Source: Reticulitermes speratus (Eukaryota > Arthropoda > Insecta > Blattodea > Rhinotermitidae). Taken from it: DNA of 64,000 nt. The stretch's first letter is position 1. Each line of letters opens with the position of its first letter. The stretch covers positions 33,848,033-33,912,032 of the forward strand of contig JAJKFL010000014.1 in the NCBI GenBank assembly GCA_021186555.1, in the 5' to 3' direction. The notes beneath the pieces were generated by a model. It had not been told where the DNA came from. It saw only the letters and a list, made by a program, of their open reading frames with translations, and ran no database searches. This document shows positions 35,031-47,100 of the stretch, in pieces. The position numbers and the translations under genes were made by a program.

Positions 35031-37005
35031 TATAATGTTTTATATTAGTAGGTAAATGTAAAATTAAAAGTGTCACTCTGCTGCACCACGTCATGGGACT
35101 ATGGGGAATGGAAGTAGACGAAGAGATCTATCCATTGTTATCCTCAGCGTCTATAACATTATGGTTCATGACGATGTCAAGTAAATAATAACAGCTTCAA
35201 TTGGCTTTACGTGTAGAATATACAGAATGTCTCTTTTATTGCTGACCTGAGTAAGACTGCTTAGTCGCATAGTAAGCCTGCAGGCACCGCGACATCCCAT
35301 GACAGATGCGGTGCTCAGCTCAGCGATAGAAGAAACAATTTCTATAAGATTTACCTGGGTTCCAGAAACCTATGAGAAATGTCATGAAAGTGCAGCAATA
35401 CTTATAATCTAAATAATATTTATTATTACAATTTGAATATTTTAACATATTTTTATGTGGTTGACAATGAACTCTACAGATAAGTGGCACAATATTGCAA
35501 TTTTTATAAAATACTGGTCGTCGTGCGATATCATTTCCTGCAAGAAAATGTATAAACATGGCCTTAAGCACAACATTAAAAAACTAATATAGACTAAAGC
35601 CTGTAGGCCTATTACAAATAAATCCTTCCTTAAGTTCAGAGTTCAGGGAGACACCAGATATTAGAGTCTGTTCGCTCGTGTTCAAGACAGTTAACAGACA
35701 GTTAACTCTTTCACCCCAATCACACCCACCCTCACTCCAAAATGCACTTAGATGACTACTATCGAAAAGGGACGAGCTGAACGTATTGCGAGTTTTGAAC
35801 TTCTCACAGCAGTGTCGATGAAGATTCAGGTGTCGCTATTTGAGACGTCCTGTCCTTGCGAGGTTATTTCCCGGCATTTGGAAGGGCCAACGTACACGCT
35901 CATTGCTTCCACTCCATCTGCTATGTAGCTTCACCGTACACCCATCCCAGCCGTTAAAACATAACGCTCCGATGAATGTCACAACCAAACCCACTGGCTC
36001 GCCACCCACTCTGCCTTTTCTCCATCCACAGCTCCACAGCACATCATATCTTTCCACACATCTGTTCTCCTTTGACAGCTAGACCCTGAAATTGGACTCA
36101 ATACTATCCTTCGAAATGTCGGGAAATACTCGCCCAGCGACACAAAGTCACATCCCCCAAGACAAAACCCTGCAGACAGTACGTACTTACTACTAGAAGA
36201 ATAATTCCGCAGCTTATAGTAACACCTGCAAGGCATATTTTATAGTAATGGTTCTCAGAATTTGCCTATGGAAGACTTACGTACCGCCAGCTGAACCTAC
36301 GTGTACAACCACTGAAACTGAGGAGTACCGATATAGCGAAATTCGTAGGAAGAAAATCTATTGTATAGAATTTTCTAAATTCTATATTTCACTTGCAAAC
36401 TCTGATACAAAATCAATCCATCCAATAGTGTACGTAATTCCGAGAATGCTGTTGTTCCAGTTAAGAGAAACGGCGTTAAAACATTCAAGACATCCAATTG
36501 CTTCACGAACCGACAGAGTTGTGGGAACGAATATTTGACGGTAAGAAGCACATTGACAGCTACGAACTGATAATAGAAGTCGGTAATTAAGAGTTTAGTT
36601 TTTCACAAAGTTGTGTGTTCAGATTATGGTATTCTGGGCTGTTGATACCAACGTTTCGGGTGAACCTGCTACCTCCATAATCCAGGCTTCTGCCCTGAAG
36701 ATGGACGTAGAACACCCCTCTGGTACTTTAGTAGTTTTCCATCGCAATACACGTAGAAGGCGAAATCCCGGAAAATCATCCGGTTGATAAACATAAGAAG
36801 TGTTTTGCAGCGTTTCTGTATAAATATGTCGTAAGAAAACAATGGTAACCTGCAATGACAACTACACGTTTCATGGATAATATTTATGTTTCATTACTTG
36901 AAAAATTACCCTCAATTTTATTTCGATGAAACTGACTTATGTGAGCACGTATTCGTATAGTTGACTTGACGTTAATTCAGGAGAGTGATGTAACCGTCAT
37001 TTATT
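35031..37005. other. Intergenic, no gene recognised
   Basis: A GC-richer patch lies at about 35640-36200 with open frames on both strands but no family pattern. A 30-base piece near 35776 (CTTCTCACAGCAGTGTCGAT) recurs near 49637. A CCGAAACGT-type motif lies at 36652-36690 on the minus strand. Confidence 0.5.
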
Positions 37006-37009
37006 TCCA

Positions 37010-37235
37010 TTAGACATGGGCTACGTCATGAACAGACTCTCAGCTCAGTTTTCCAAGTTCGGTCTTAAGCCTGTGCTAGTGGGATTTGTTGTTTAAAAGT
37101 GGAACTGTAACAGTTTTTTCTCCGAATTCTTCGACTTTCTCCTGTCAGAATTATTCCATCATCGTTACGTATTCATTTATCCGTCACCGACGCTTATAGT
37201 CTTAGCCAATGACAGCGTCGTGAAATAACATTTAA
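37010..37235 (+). repeat. Diverged SINE fragment (family B-related)
   Basis: It shares with 23741-23975 the order TTTGTTGTTTAAAA, a TCAGAATTATTCCA block, TTCATTTATCC and ATGACAGCGTCGTGAAATAA. The head is too mutated to show a B-box. Confidence 0.5.
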
Positions 37236-39815
37236 AAACCTTATTACAGCCCTCTCATCAAGTTATATGTTATCCGATCTCATCGTTATCACTGTGTAAC
37301 TAGACTATTTGTTAGAGACCAACTAGTCACAACATTGTGGAGGTTATATTCAAAGTATAATCGCTCGTCATTTCAGTTAAACATATTGGACAGATGAATT
37401 ATTTCTTTTAAAACAAGGTGATAATATTCCATTGTGCCTTGCACGCATTTTATTATTGTTTCCCAGTACAGATGTAGAATGTTTATGGATTGTGGAATGA
37501 GAGTCGTTCTATTCTTTTTTCAGACACCTTTACTTTATCAGGTATTAATTTTTTACGCTATATAAAGGATCTTCATTTTATTGTGACGCCGAGCACTGTC
37601 GTCTTTGGATCACGAGGCATTTCGGTCTCTGTGTGGCAAAGAACCTTTCTCTTCTTGGTTTTCAGTTTTACGACACGCCGGTTTAAAATTTATAGATCGT
37701 CCACTCATGATCTTTTGATTGTTATGCGCGTTCGTAAAATTGCGAAAAGCGAGTACTAGCTTCATTATGTCTTAACACACATATAAGTTATCGACGAACA
37801 TATAGTTGGTTTATTGTTTTGAATATTTTTTGCTTTCGAGCTGGTGAGAATTTGAGGTTAAGGTACAGTTTGGGTGACGTTTAATTAACGCAAAATTATA
37901 TGCAATCATATTATTTAATTCTTGCTACTTTATACTTGAATGCAATTATATAGGCCTAATACTATGGCACCGTATAGAATAATTTGTACTTCTTGTGGTT
38001 TGACGTAATAATCGATGGCTTAAACTTCATATTCTGATGTCCCGTTTATATTCAATTAAAATATTTAAAATGCATTACTTACATCCAGGAATATGAGAAT
38101 CGAAATGTACATAGATTATGAATATATTTATAAAGTGTGTAAGAAATATTGTTTGTAAATCAGGAATTACGAAATATTTCGACAGGTTAAAATTTTGAGA
38201 TTATATGTGACCGATCAGTTTTATAAACAATTATACATGTAAACTATTATTTCCTCACGTAAATAGAATAACATTCCCTAGTGATGATGACGATGATGAT
38301 GATAATAATAATAATATATAATATATATATGTACACAGTGGTGAACAACAAAGAGTGTGCGCCGTTGATTGAACTTCCCAGAAAAGTCTTATGTACACTT
38401 CTCATCCTCTCCTGAAAATGGTAAGAATTAAATTAACTTTCATTAAGCTTCAAGTGTGCTTTTTATTTTTTCTACACCGTGTTTGAAATACTTTTCATTG
38501 CGTTAAGTATTTAGTGAGTTACTTTCGAAATGTGCACTGAGAAGTAAATAGTATGTAATGTGTTTATTATTGCTGTAACAGTAAAGAGAGACACATGTGG
38601 CAAAAGTGAGAGGAACCTTTCGAAACTCGTCGTTGCTAATACGAAAGAAAAGACTCCGCGAACCCAATACTGTCCTTCCATGAAGTCGGCAACGGAAAAT
38701 ATAAGAAGGGGGAGTCACATATTTTATATATGTATTTATGAAATATTCTTTCGAATTGTTTAGGTAACAGCATCCCATTTTGCCTTACTAAAGCCAGTAA
38801 CCTGTATTAATATGACATATAGGAACACCTTACATGAAAGCCATAAGACTCGAATAATAATTAAATTCCCTGCATATGCACCCACTTTTGGAATTACACA
38901 GTTTCAGATGTACGTAACATTTAAATATTCCTTATGAACTCATTCCCATTTCGTTAACCAGTGCACTTCGGTTAGAAATGTTTGGGGTCTACGGGAGAAA
39001 ATAAGTGAGAAATGTAGCCATAACTGGGAAGATAATACTAAAACTGACTTTAGAAATTATGCTATGAATATGGACTAGCACAATGCAGAAACAATCTGGC
39101 AGCTATATCACCAGTTCAGTTAAACTTTACGTTTCGCACATATATATCCATATAAAACAGGAAATCTTCATTTTTTGTACTATATTTTTTCACTGAGGAA
39201 TTAAGAATACAAAATTTATTCGGTTATTTGGAAAAGGAACATAGGCAGTCACTGTACTACGGACGTTCTCCCTTTTTCAAGTAAATTCATTTAGTACTAG
39301 GTGAGAAAAGCTTTGACTTCGACAATACTAATTACAGTCTACATGTGTTCCTTTTTTTCACGTTATTTCAAATTTATGGGTAATTAAATTCGTTTATAAT
39401 GTGTATAAACATAAGAATCATATATAATATTTGAGGTTCTCGCGGTAGTATAAAAATTGTCTTCTCTAATGACAAGCTTTGTAGTTTGGTAAATGAGTAC
39501 CAAGGTTTCTTAGGAACTGCTGTCTCCACATTTGGTGTAATTAGGGCACTCAAATTTCAGATGACTCTAATCTACAGAAAAAATATATCACTACTATATT
39601 TTGTTTACAAGTCACCGTTTACACGGGAAGACTTTAGTGTTGTTTGGATGATGATATTGGTCTCTCTTTTCCACACACTTCATTTAAGATGCAGGACTTT
39701 TCGAAATTTCTTTTAAGAAAATGGCCTGATTCTTATATTAAAGGAATGTAGCTTATCAAATTCTGCTAAATTTGGTGATATTATGAAAACATTCTGCTAC
39801 ATAACAGAAGTATTA
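37236..39815. other. Intergenic between the two convergent host genes
   Basis: No coding exon recognised. It holds a GATGAT/ATA microsatellite at 38282-38331. This is the gap between the 3' ends of the receptor and transporter genes. Confidence 0.55.
38282..38331 (+). repeat. Compound (GAT)n(ATA)n(AT)n microsatellite
   Basis: GATGAT units run into ATA and then AT units without a break. Confidence 0.8.
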
Positions 39816-40054
39816 TTAGGTTTCAGTGTATTCACTTATTATTTCTAGTATACTGGAATAACTGCCTGTAATCAGAGCTAATAATGCAAATATAACTACA
39901 AAGACGTTCTTCCAGAGACGCCAGCCCAGGCCATGCTCCCAGTATGTGACAGTTTCTATAACTGCAGGGCAGAAAAGTCCCAGCGTAGAGAAACATACAG
40001 CTCCTACCAAGGAGATGATGGGTCCCAAGTTTGGCACTGCAATCGCAACAGCAA
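39816..40054 (-). CDS. SLC36 gene, last exon
   Basis: The acceptor TTTCATTCCAG is followed by codons for [75 protein letters not shown] and TAA. This is the last two helices of the transporter. No AATAAA was noticed close downstream on the minus strand. Confidence 0.95.
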
Positions 40055-43000
40055 CTGGAATGAAACAAGAGTTAGTGACAACTTAAACACTGTGTTCCTA
40101 ACTAAGACACTCAAACAGCTCCCACCAAGGAGAAGATGGGCTCCGAGTTCCGTTCTGCAACAGCTACAGCGACTGGAATAAAACAAGACTTAATGCCAAC
40201 ACATTTTCTCCTTAAATAAGTGAATAATACGTGTTGTGGTCACATGTCACCGTGTCTTCGGAGTGATCAAATATAAATTTAATTTAACCCTTTTTGTTGC
40301 ACATTATGACCGGGTACGAAATTATAGCACTACACAATACCAACAAGGTACCCTATTAAAAACGTATTTATTACAGATCCAAGGTGTTTCGGAGGGCTGC
40401 CATCATCACGGATTAAATTAGGCGTCAATTTGTGTCTTTGTGGGCATATTTACGGTATTAACAGACAGTCGTTCCTCCACAATATGGGCGAATGACACGC
40501 CTCCAAACTGCAAACAAATGACAGTCCTATAAAGAAAACAAAAAGTAAAGAAATTGAGGCCTAAAGAATCTCATTAAACGGCTACGTTAAAGATTATCAC
40601 CTTTAATTAATCAAAACAATATCATCCCTTTGGAACACCAACCTTTATCTCCTATTTTACACTTCATATATACATCATAAAGAAGGACTCAGAACTACTC
40701 TTAATAGAAGTACTGCATCAAAAACATATCACCTCTTTTAGTAGACACATTACTTTAATATATACTTGAATATTTGAACATTTTTTGGCTAAAACAACAA
40801 GGAAAAAACGCCATTTAAGCAATGTCATATTGAAATCTCAATCACTTTAATTTGCTCATGTGTTATATATGTAAGCTTCTTCTCATATGTATTTTTAATC
40901 TGTGCTTGATGATGGCTTGTAAATAAGGCGATAATTTGCACTTTCATCAATATAACATTGTCAAATATAAGTTGTGATCGATGGTCCCTCTATTCGTTTG
41001 GTCACCTATGTACTACAACTAGATGCCTCACCCTAAGTTTATTTACAAACATTTCTAGCGTACAGTGTTTAAACTGCAGAGCCAGTAATTGAATTAATAT
41101 TACTCGTTCTAGAGAGCAGTATTTATTTGCTTCTAACCTGTGCAGGTAACAGCCGCAATGCGAAATGCTGTTTGGACTATGTTGCCATATGCTTTGGGGA
41201 TCTTCTTTTCGATGTCTGGCCAGATTATAGAAGTAGGTACGTAAAATTGAAGTCCATAGGAAAACAAGATGGCCACGGCGTAAAGAATCTTCACCACCTG
41301 GGCAAGGCTGTAACATATATACACCCACGAAAGTATCTGCATAATTACGAGGGATGACTGCAAAATGAATTTAACTGATAAAAACGGCATTGTAGTGGAT
41401 ATTATTTCATAAAATATTTCTGAGTAAAATAACACATTCGTAATGAAGACTAAGGGCAACCCGTTTTATTGTTTCAAGCAGCTTCATAATAAAATCACAA
41501 CTTTAGTCTTTGGCAGCATAGTGTATAATACACAATACAGATCTAATGTAAGATTATTTTATGCATTTGTTATTCAAACGCCGAGTTCCCTTAACGAAAC
41601 ACTGTCCGTGCGGGCGGCGAGGGTTTGTGTGCTCCAATGAAACTGGGGGCTATACCGGCGGTAGCTTAGCTACTGGTAGGGTCCCCCAAGCCGGACAGGC
41701 CTCAGCCGAGGGGCCAGAAGAAGTGTGTCCCGCAACGACCCGTCTGAACCAATATCCTTTCCATAACACCCTTCCTTTACTCTATCCCCATTACCTCCCT
41801 TACCCCTAACCATTTCCCGTGGCAAGGACACCAGCCACGAAGGGAGATGTTGTGACACCTTCAGGATGCCTAGCAGTATCGGCAGCCCGATCGTCGCGAT
41901 TTATATCGTGCCATTGGATAACTCTGGTATTGTCGCGTCCGCAGCTGAGCAGCAGCGTACCTGTCTCAGCTTAACCACTCGCAGCCGTTCATATCCTAAT
42001 ATCCGTATGATTTTGACTGCATCCTGTTTTAACCATTTTAACTAAAAGATGACCTGCCCGAGCAAGCCAAATGCATCCGGAATAAACTACCTTCCCGTTC
42101 GGATCTCCGGGGGAAGGTGCTCGAGCGAGCGTGTCATCAAAAGTTTTTAAAAGTAGCAACATGGAACGTCCGGACTCTTCTTGTCACTACTCAGTCCAAA
42201 CATCCGGAAAGAAGAACAGCCATAATAGACAGAGAACTAGATAAATTGGATATCGATATTGCTGCCTTAAGTGAAACCAGACTCGGAGGGGAGGGAAGCT
42301 TAAAAGAGGAAAATTATCCCTTTTTCTGGAAAGGGTACCCCCCAGAAAAGAATAAATCACTACATGGAGTTGGATTTGCAGTTCAAAACTCAATTGCCTC
42401 CAAGTTGAACCAGGTGCCATGCGGAATTTCGAAGAGACTTATCTCCCTGAGAATAAGAATCCTTAAACAAGAATACAGCACCTTAATCTGTGCATATGCT
42501 CCCACACTTGATGCTAACTTTGAAGCCAAGGTAGCCTTCTACCAGGAACTTGAGAGAGCTCTTCGAAGTAGGGGAGAGGAGGGATAGTTGGCACACTTTT
42601 CACGTTATAATTTTTCACATTTTCCCTGTACATGTTAAGTTGAATATAGCGGCACGTATGGCTAGCATCACTCTTGGGCTACAATCTGACCTACACAAAT
42701 TTGACGCTATTCGTAAGGAATAGGAGGGAGAGGCTTTAGCCCTAACCTCTGCACATGTGTCAACCTGCCCCACGCACGGGGTAAGTTGGCATATGGTAAA
42801 ATACGTGGAAAATCAAGATGCCAACTTTTCAAGGCCAAGACATAACAGGCAGTGATTAATATAATGTTTTATGGAACAAACGTGTCGGATAGGGGCACAC
42901 CAAAGGGGGGTCTACCAGGCTGCAGCCCCCCAAACACCCCAAAACTGAAATTTAAAAACACAGATTTTGTGAATACGATGATATAAAGGGTTTTACGTGA

Positions 43001-44092
43001 TTTACCCTGCAGCCAAATTCAGCCACTGAAATCAGCTGATGACTAGAACATTAGAATTTTGAATAATAAATTAATAAAATTAAAAAACAATAAGATATGA
43101 CACTGTGATTGAGTCATGGAACATGTAGTTATATTTGTATGTATATAAATGCAGTTGCTGACAGTGTTATGTTATACTCATGATATGAATTTCATAACAC
43201 AATTTTTAAAATCAAACACAAATTATATTCAGCCTCAGGGTCAGACCCCACCCCCCCAAATGAAAAATTCTGGTTGCGCACCTGGTGTCAGGTACAGGTT
43301 GTGCGCAACAACGAGGTGTTATTATGGTAATAAAACAGTTGAGAAACAATAGAATTTCGGCCCAAAATTCAATACATTTACTTAAATTGAAAAAGGAAAT
43401 AAAAAGGAAAGGTAACTCAGTATGGCACAAGCCTACCACCAGCAATTCTAAATAAAGTATCCCAATCCCATGAGACTGGTAATTTAAGCAAACACAGTTG
43501 GGAGAGCCATCAGTCCATTACTCAAGTGACCGCAACTTGCATTCTGTGCACTGAATCCACATTTCTCTGGATGCGCCAAGACAGTAGAGGTAGGAAGCAT
43601 CCTCGGAGTCTTCTTCGTCTGTGTCGCCTGCATTTTTGTATATATATTTTTTGTTTGTTTTTGCGTTCTGCTCTTGTAAATCTCTCTTTAGATACGTGGC
43701 ACGCTCCTCTTTCTTATATTTTAGGCTCAGTTCTTCTCTCATTTGCTCCGAGCCTTCTGTTGTACTGGTGTCAAAGCATTTTTGACAGAGGTAACAGCCA
43801 AAATGACAGTTATTTTCTTGTTCCTGTTTACATTCTTGCTCTTTTTGCGTACGGTTTAGGAAGGTTTCGAACGTCCTCTGGAGTAGCAGGATGTGTGCAA
43901 CTTTTGAAGCAAAAGATGATCATTTGGGAGAATCATCAAAATCGCAGGAAGTTCACTGTTGCTACTGGAATCTGCAGCCTCCATAGGAGGGGCAGCTATA
44001 TCTGCAACGTAATCTTCCATAAATTCCTCATTTTGAAAGATATCGCCGCTGAACAGGTTGTTGCATACATCTGTTATATTACGTATGTTCCT

Positions 44093-44134
<42 letters not shown>

Positions 44135-47100
44135 AAACTGAGGCAACGACATTGCATTGATGCAGTACCTTCTGTACTTTGTCCGTATCATCGGACCTTA
44201 TCACTTGTTTATTAGTACTTTCTCAGCATACGTCTCTTTGTATTCGCTTTGCCCAATATTTGTAACTGCTTATCTGTTATTCTTCTTGGAATTATGGAGC
44301 CCACCGTGTGACTCCTTGCAGACGCACAGTCACATGTGGAGGAGTAACGACTACTCCTACGCACAGATCACACACAAGCCTGTCTGATAAAACCTCCGAC
44401 GCCTGAAACGGCGCATTGCCGATCCTGCCGTTGATCCAGACAGTCTGTCTAAGTTGCTGCGAGGCCTTCCCGGCCTGTTTTCTGTAAATACAGCCTATTG
44501 TAATTAAAGTGCCTGGAACCTGGTACAACGAGTTTGTTTCAAGCATCCCTCACAACCTACACGAACCCTATGCCGGTGGAGCAACATCCACGATACGCCC
44601 CACCGACCTTCTCCGAAATTTCGGGGATACAAGGTAAATTCCAGAAAACTGGAATCCTGCTTTGGTATTTGCAGTAAAAAGAAGTCAGGTGCGTAGGTGT
44701 GTTGACGACACAAGGATTGTCATGTATTTCACTGTTGTGCCTGTATGGTTAGTTATGCAGGCATCATAAGCTCGGTTCACATACGTGGTAAGCGATCCGT
44801 TAACAGACCTGTCAAGAGGCTGGAGTTACGGCTGCAGTTTGGAGGGAAGTTGAGGACAGTCACGCCATTCTGCTTGCAGTAGTCTATTGCCCGTATGGCC
44901 AAATGCGAATCATGGTTGTCTAGCAACAGAACTACTGATCTCTTTAGAAGGCTTAGTATGTGCCACGAAACGTTTTACATATCTTACAAAATGCTCCTCC
45001 ATCATCTACCCAGAGGGATGGACGGTACGTTCAATGACAGTGTTGGTGAGGTGGTTTTACAGCTTGTAGCAATAATCCAGACGTGTGTTGCTCCTATATG
45101 TCCTCTTCTTGCAAGTACGCAATATTTAGCTTCTTAAACCGGACAGAAAAAATCACACTGCTAAACAATTAACGAATGAGATTCTGATCGACAGCGGGGC
45201 AAGTTGACACAGTGAGCCAACTTGCCCCACGTTGAGTGTGCCGACCTGCCCCGTCACCACCTTCTTATGTTTTAAAGTGTATCATCCTCAAAGAAAATAG
45301 ATGTCTACAAATTCTCTCTAGCTCCAATGTTAGCCAAAAGGAGGTACCATTCATGGGTGGCACAATGTCACATGTAGCTGTAACGAAACTTCAAACACAA
45401 AACATTTTATAAAGCGATAAAAAATTACTTCCTGCGGTGTACAAAATAAAACACTACACCACACTTCAGTCATAGCTCACAAAGCGCTGACGCTTGCTGA
45501 CCGCTCTCAGGAGAAGTCATTGAACAGTACAACTTGACAGGTGTTGCTATCCTGCGCCATCTTTGGGAGTTATGGCCATTTTGCCAACTTACCCTTGTAG
45601 CCAACTAGCCCCCCTCTCCACTACTCCAAATGGGGATAGAATTATCCTACTTGGAGATTTTAATGCACGCGTTGGAAGAGATTACGATATCTGGCCAGGG
45701 GTGATAGGAAGACATGGTCTGGGCAACATGAACGGTAATGGTGAACTGTTGCTGAGTATGTGTGCCGAACATGATCTTTGCATAACTAACACCTTATTCC
45801 GTCAGCATAACAAATTTAAAGGAACCTGGCGTCATCCAAGGTCAGGCCACTGGCACACTTTAGATTACATCATAGTTCGAAGAAAGGACGTTAAGGATGT
45901 ACTTTCGACTAAGGCCCGCCTGGACGTAGAATCCTGGACGGATCATTAGCTTATTAGCCAAACTAGATCTACGCATTGAGCACAAACACGCGCACAGAAA
46001 GACCACCACTCCAAAAGAGCTTTTCAAAATTGAGAGACTATCCTCTCCTGTAATAAAAGAACAACTGAAAGCAGCGACTCAAGCTGGTCTAATCTCGGAT
46101 AACCTAGAATCAGCCCACTCTGATCCCAACACACTCTGGGGACAGCTTAGAAACGTTGCCGTGGAATCCTGTAGACTGATACTAGGCACTGAGAAGAGAA
46201 AGAAAAGAGAAGATTGGTATAATTCCAACAGAGCGCAAATCGACGAGATACTGGATCGTAAGCACCGTGCCTTCCAAGCTACATTAAACAATCCCAACAA
46301 TCTCAACACTCTTAATAATTACACTTCTCTGAAGCCGAAAGCTCGAAAAGACATCAGAGCAATTAAGAACCGTTGGTGAAAAGAGAAAGCTAAAGATATC
46401 CAGGCGTACGCAGACCAACACGACAGTCGCCAGATTTTCGAAGCCATCAAGGAAATCTTTGGACCTATTCAAAAGAAGACATGCCCCCTTAAAGACAGTA
46501 CTGGTAATTTGCTCAAAGATGAACAACAAATCTTAGAACGCTGGAAGGAATATTATTCCTCCATTCTGAATCAACAGAACATCGTCGATTATGAAGTAAT
46601 CAACCTAATACCTCAATATCCGTCTTACCACGAGTTGGGCAATCCTATCACAGAAGAAGAGATTGTAAAGGCTCTTGCCCAAATGAAGAATAAGAAGGCA
46701 GTTGGCATTGATGGAATAGTGGCAGAAATTCTAAAAACATTGGATTCAGAAATCACCCCACATCTCAAATCTCTTTTCAATCTCATTTGGGAAAGGGAAG
46801 AAGTGCCTCATGATTTTGGTGACGCCATTACTGTGAATATCTACAAAAACAAAGGTGACGCAGCAGATTGCGGTAGCTACAGAGGTATCTCGCTCCTAGC
46901 TGTAACTGGCAAAGTCTTCACTAGAATAATGGCTAATCGACTTACACCATACAGTGATCGAATACTGCCAAGAACACAAAGAGGTTTTCGTCCCAGCAGA
47001 TCCACAACTGACTCGATTTTTATTTTACGACAGTTGCAGGAGAAAACTATTGAACAGATTGAGAGCTTATTCATTGCCTTTTTCGACATCACGAAGGCTT

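Larger units (their letters stand above)
42571..45621 (-). mobile_element. pogo-type DNA transposon nested in the LINE
   Basis: The element is 3,051 bp with inverted ends: left GGGGAGAGGAGGGATAGTTGG, right read inward GTGGAGAGGGGGGCTAGTTGG. It is flanked by TA at 42569-42570 and 45622-45623. CCAACTTGCCCC-type repeats lie near both ends (45185-45255 and 42765-42795). Taking it out at the TA restores the LINE codons for [10 protein letters not shown] exactly. It holds broken transposase pieces on the minus strand. Its ends differ from those of the element at 9244-12314, so it is a separate lineage. Confidence 0.9.

Noticed and set aside
35836-36236. Overlapping open frames on both strands in a GC-richer patch
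   Set aside because: Open because of base composition; no conserved motif, no splice-supported model.
42885-43300. Possible further MITE inside the nested transposon, with C- and G-rich blocks at both ends (AGGGGCACACC and AGGTGCGCAACC)
   Set aside because: The end repeats are too short and uneven, and no flanking duplication was seen.
43526-44134. A 202-residue plus-strand frame in the nested transposon
   Set aside because: It is the shadow of the minus-strand transposase remnant and ends in a TA microsatellite.
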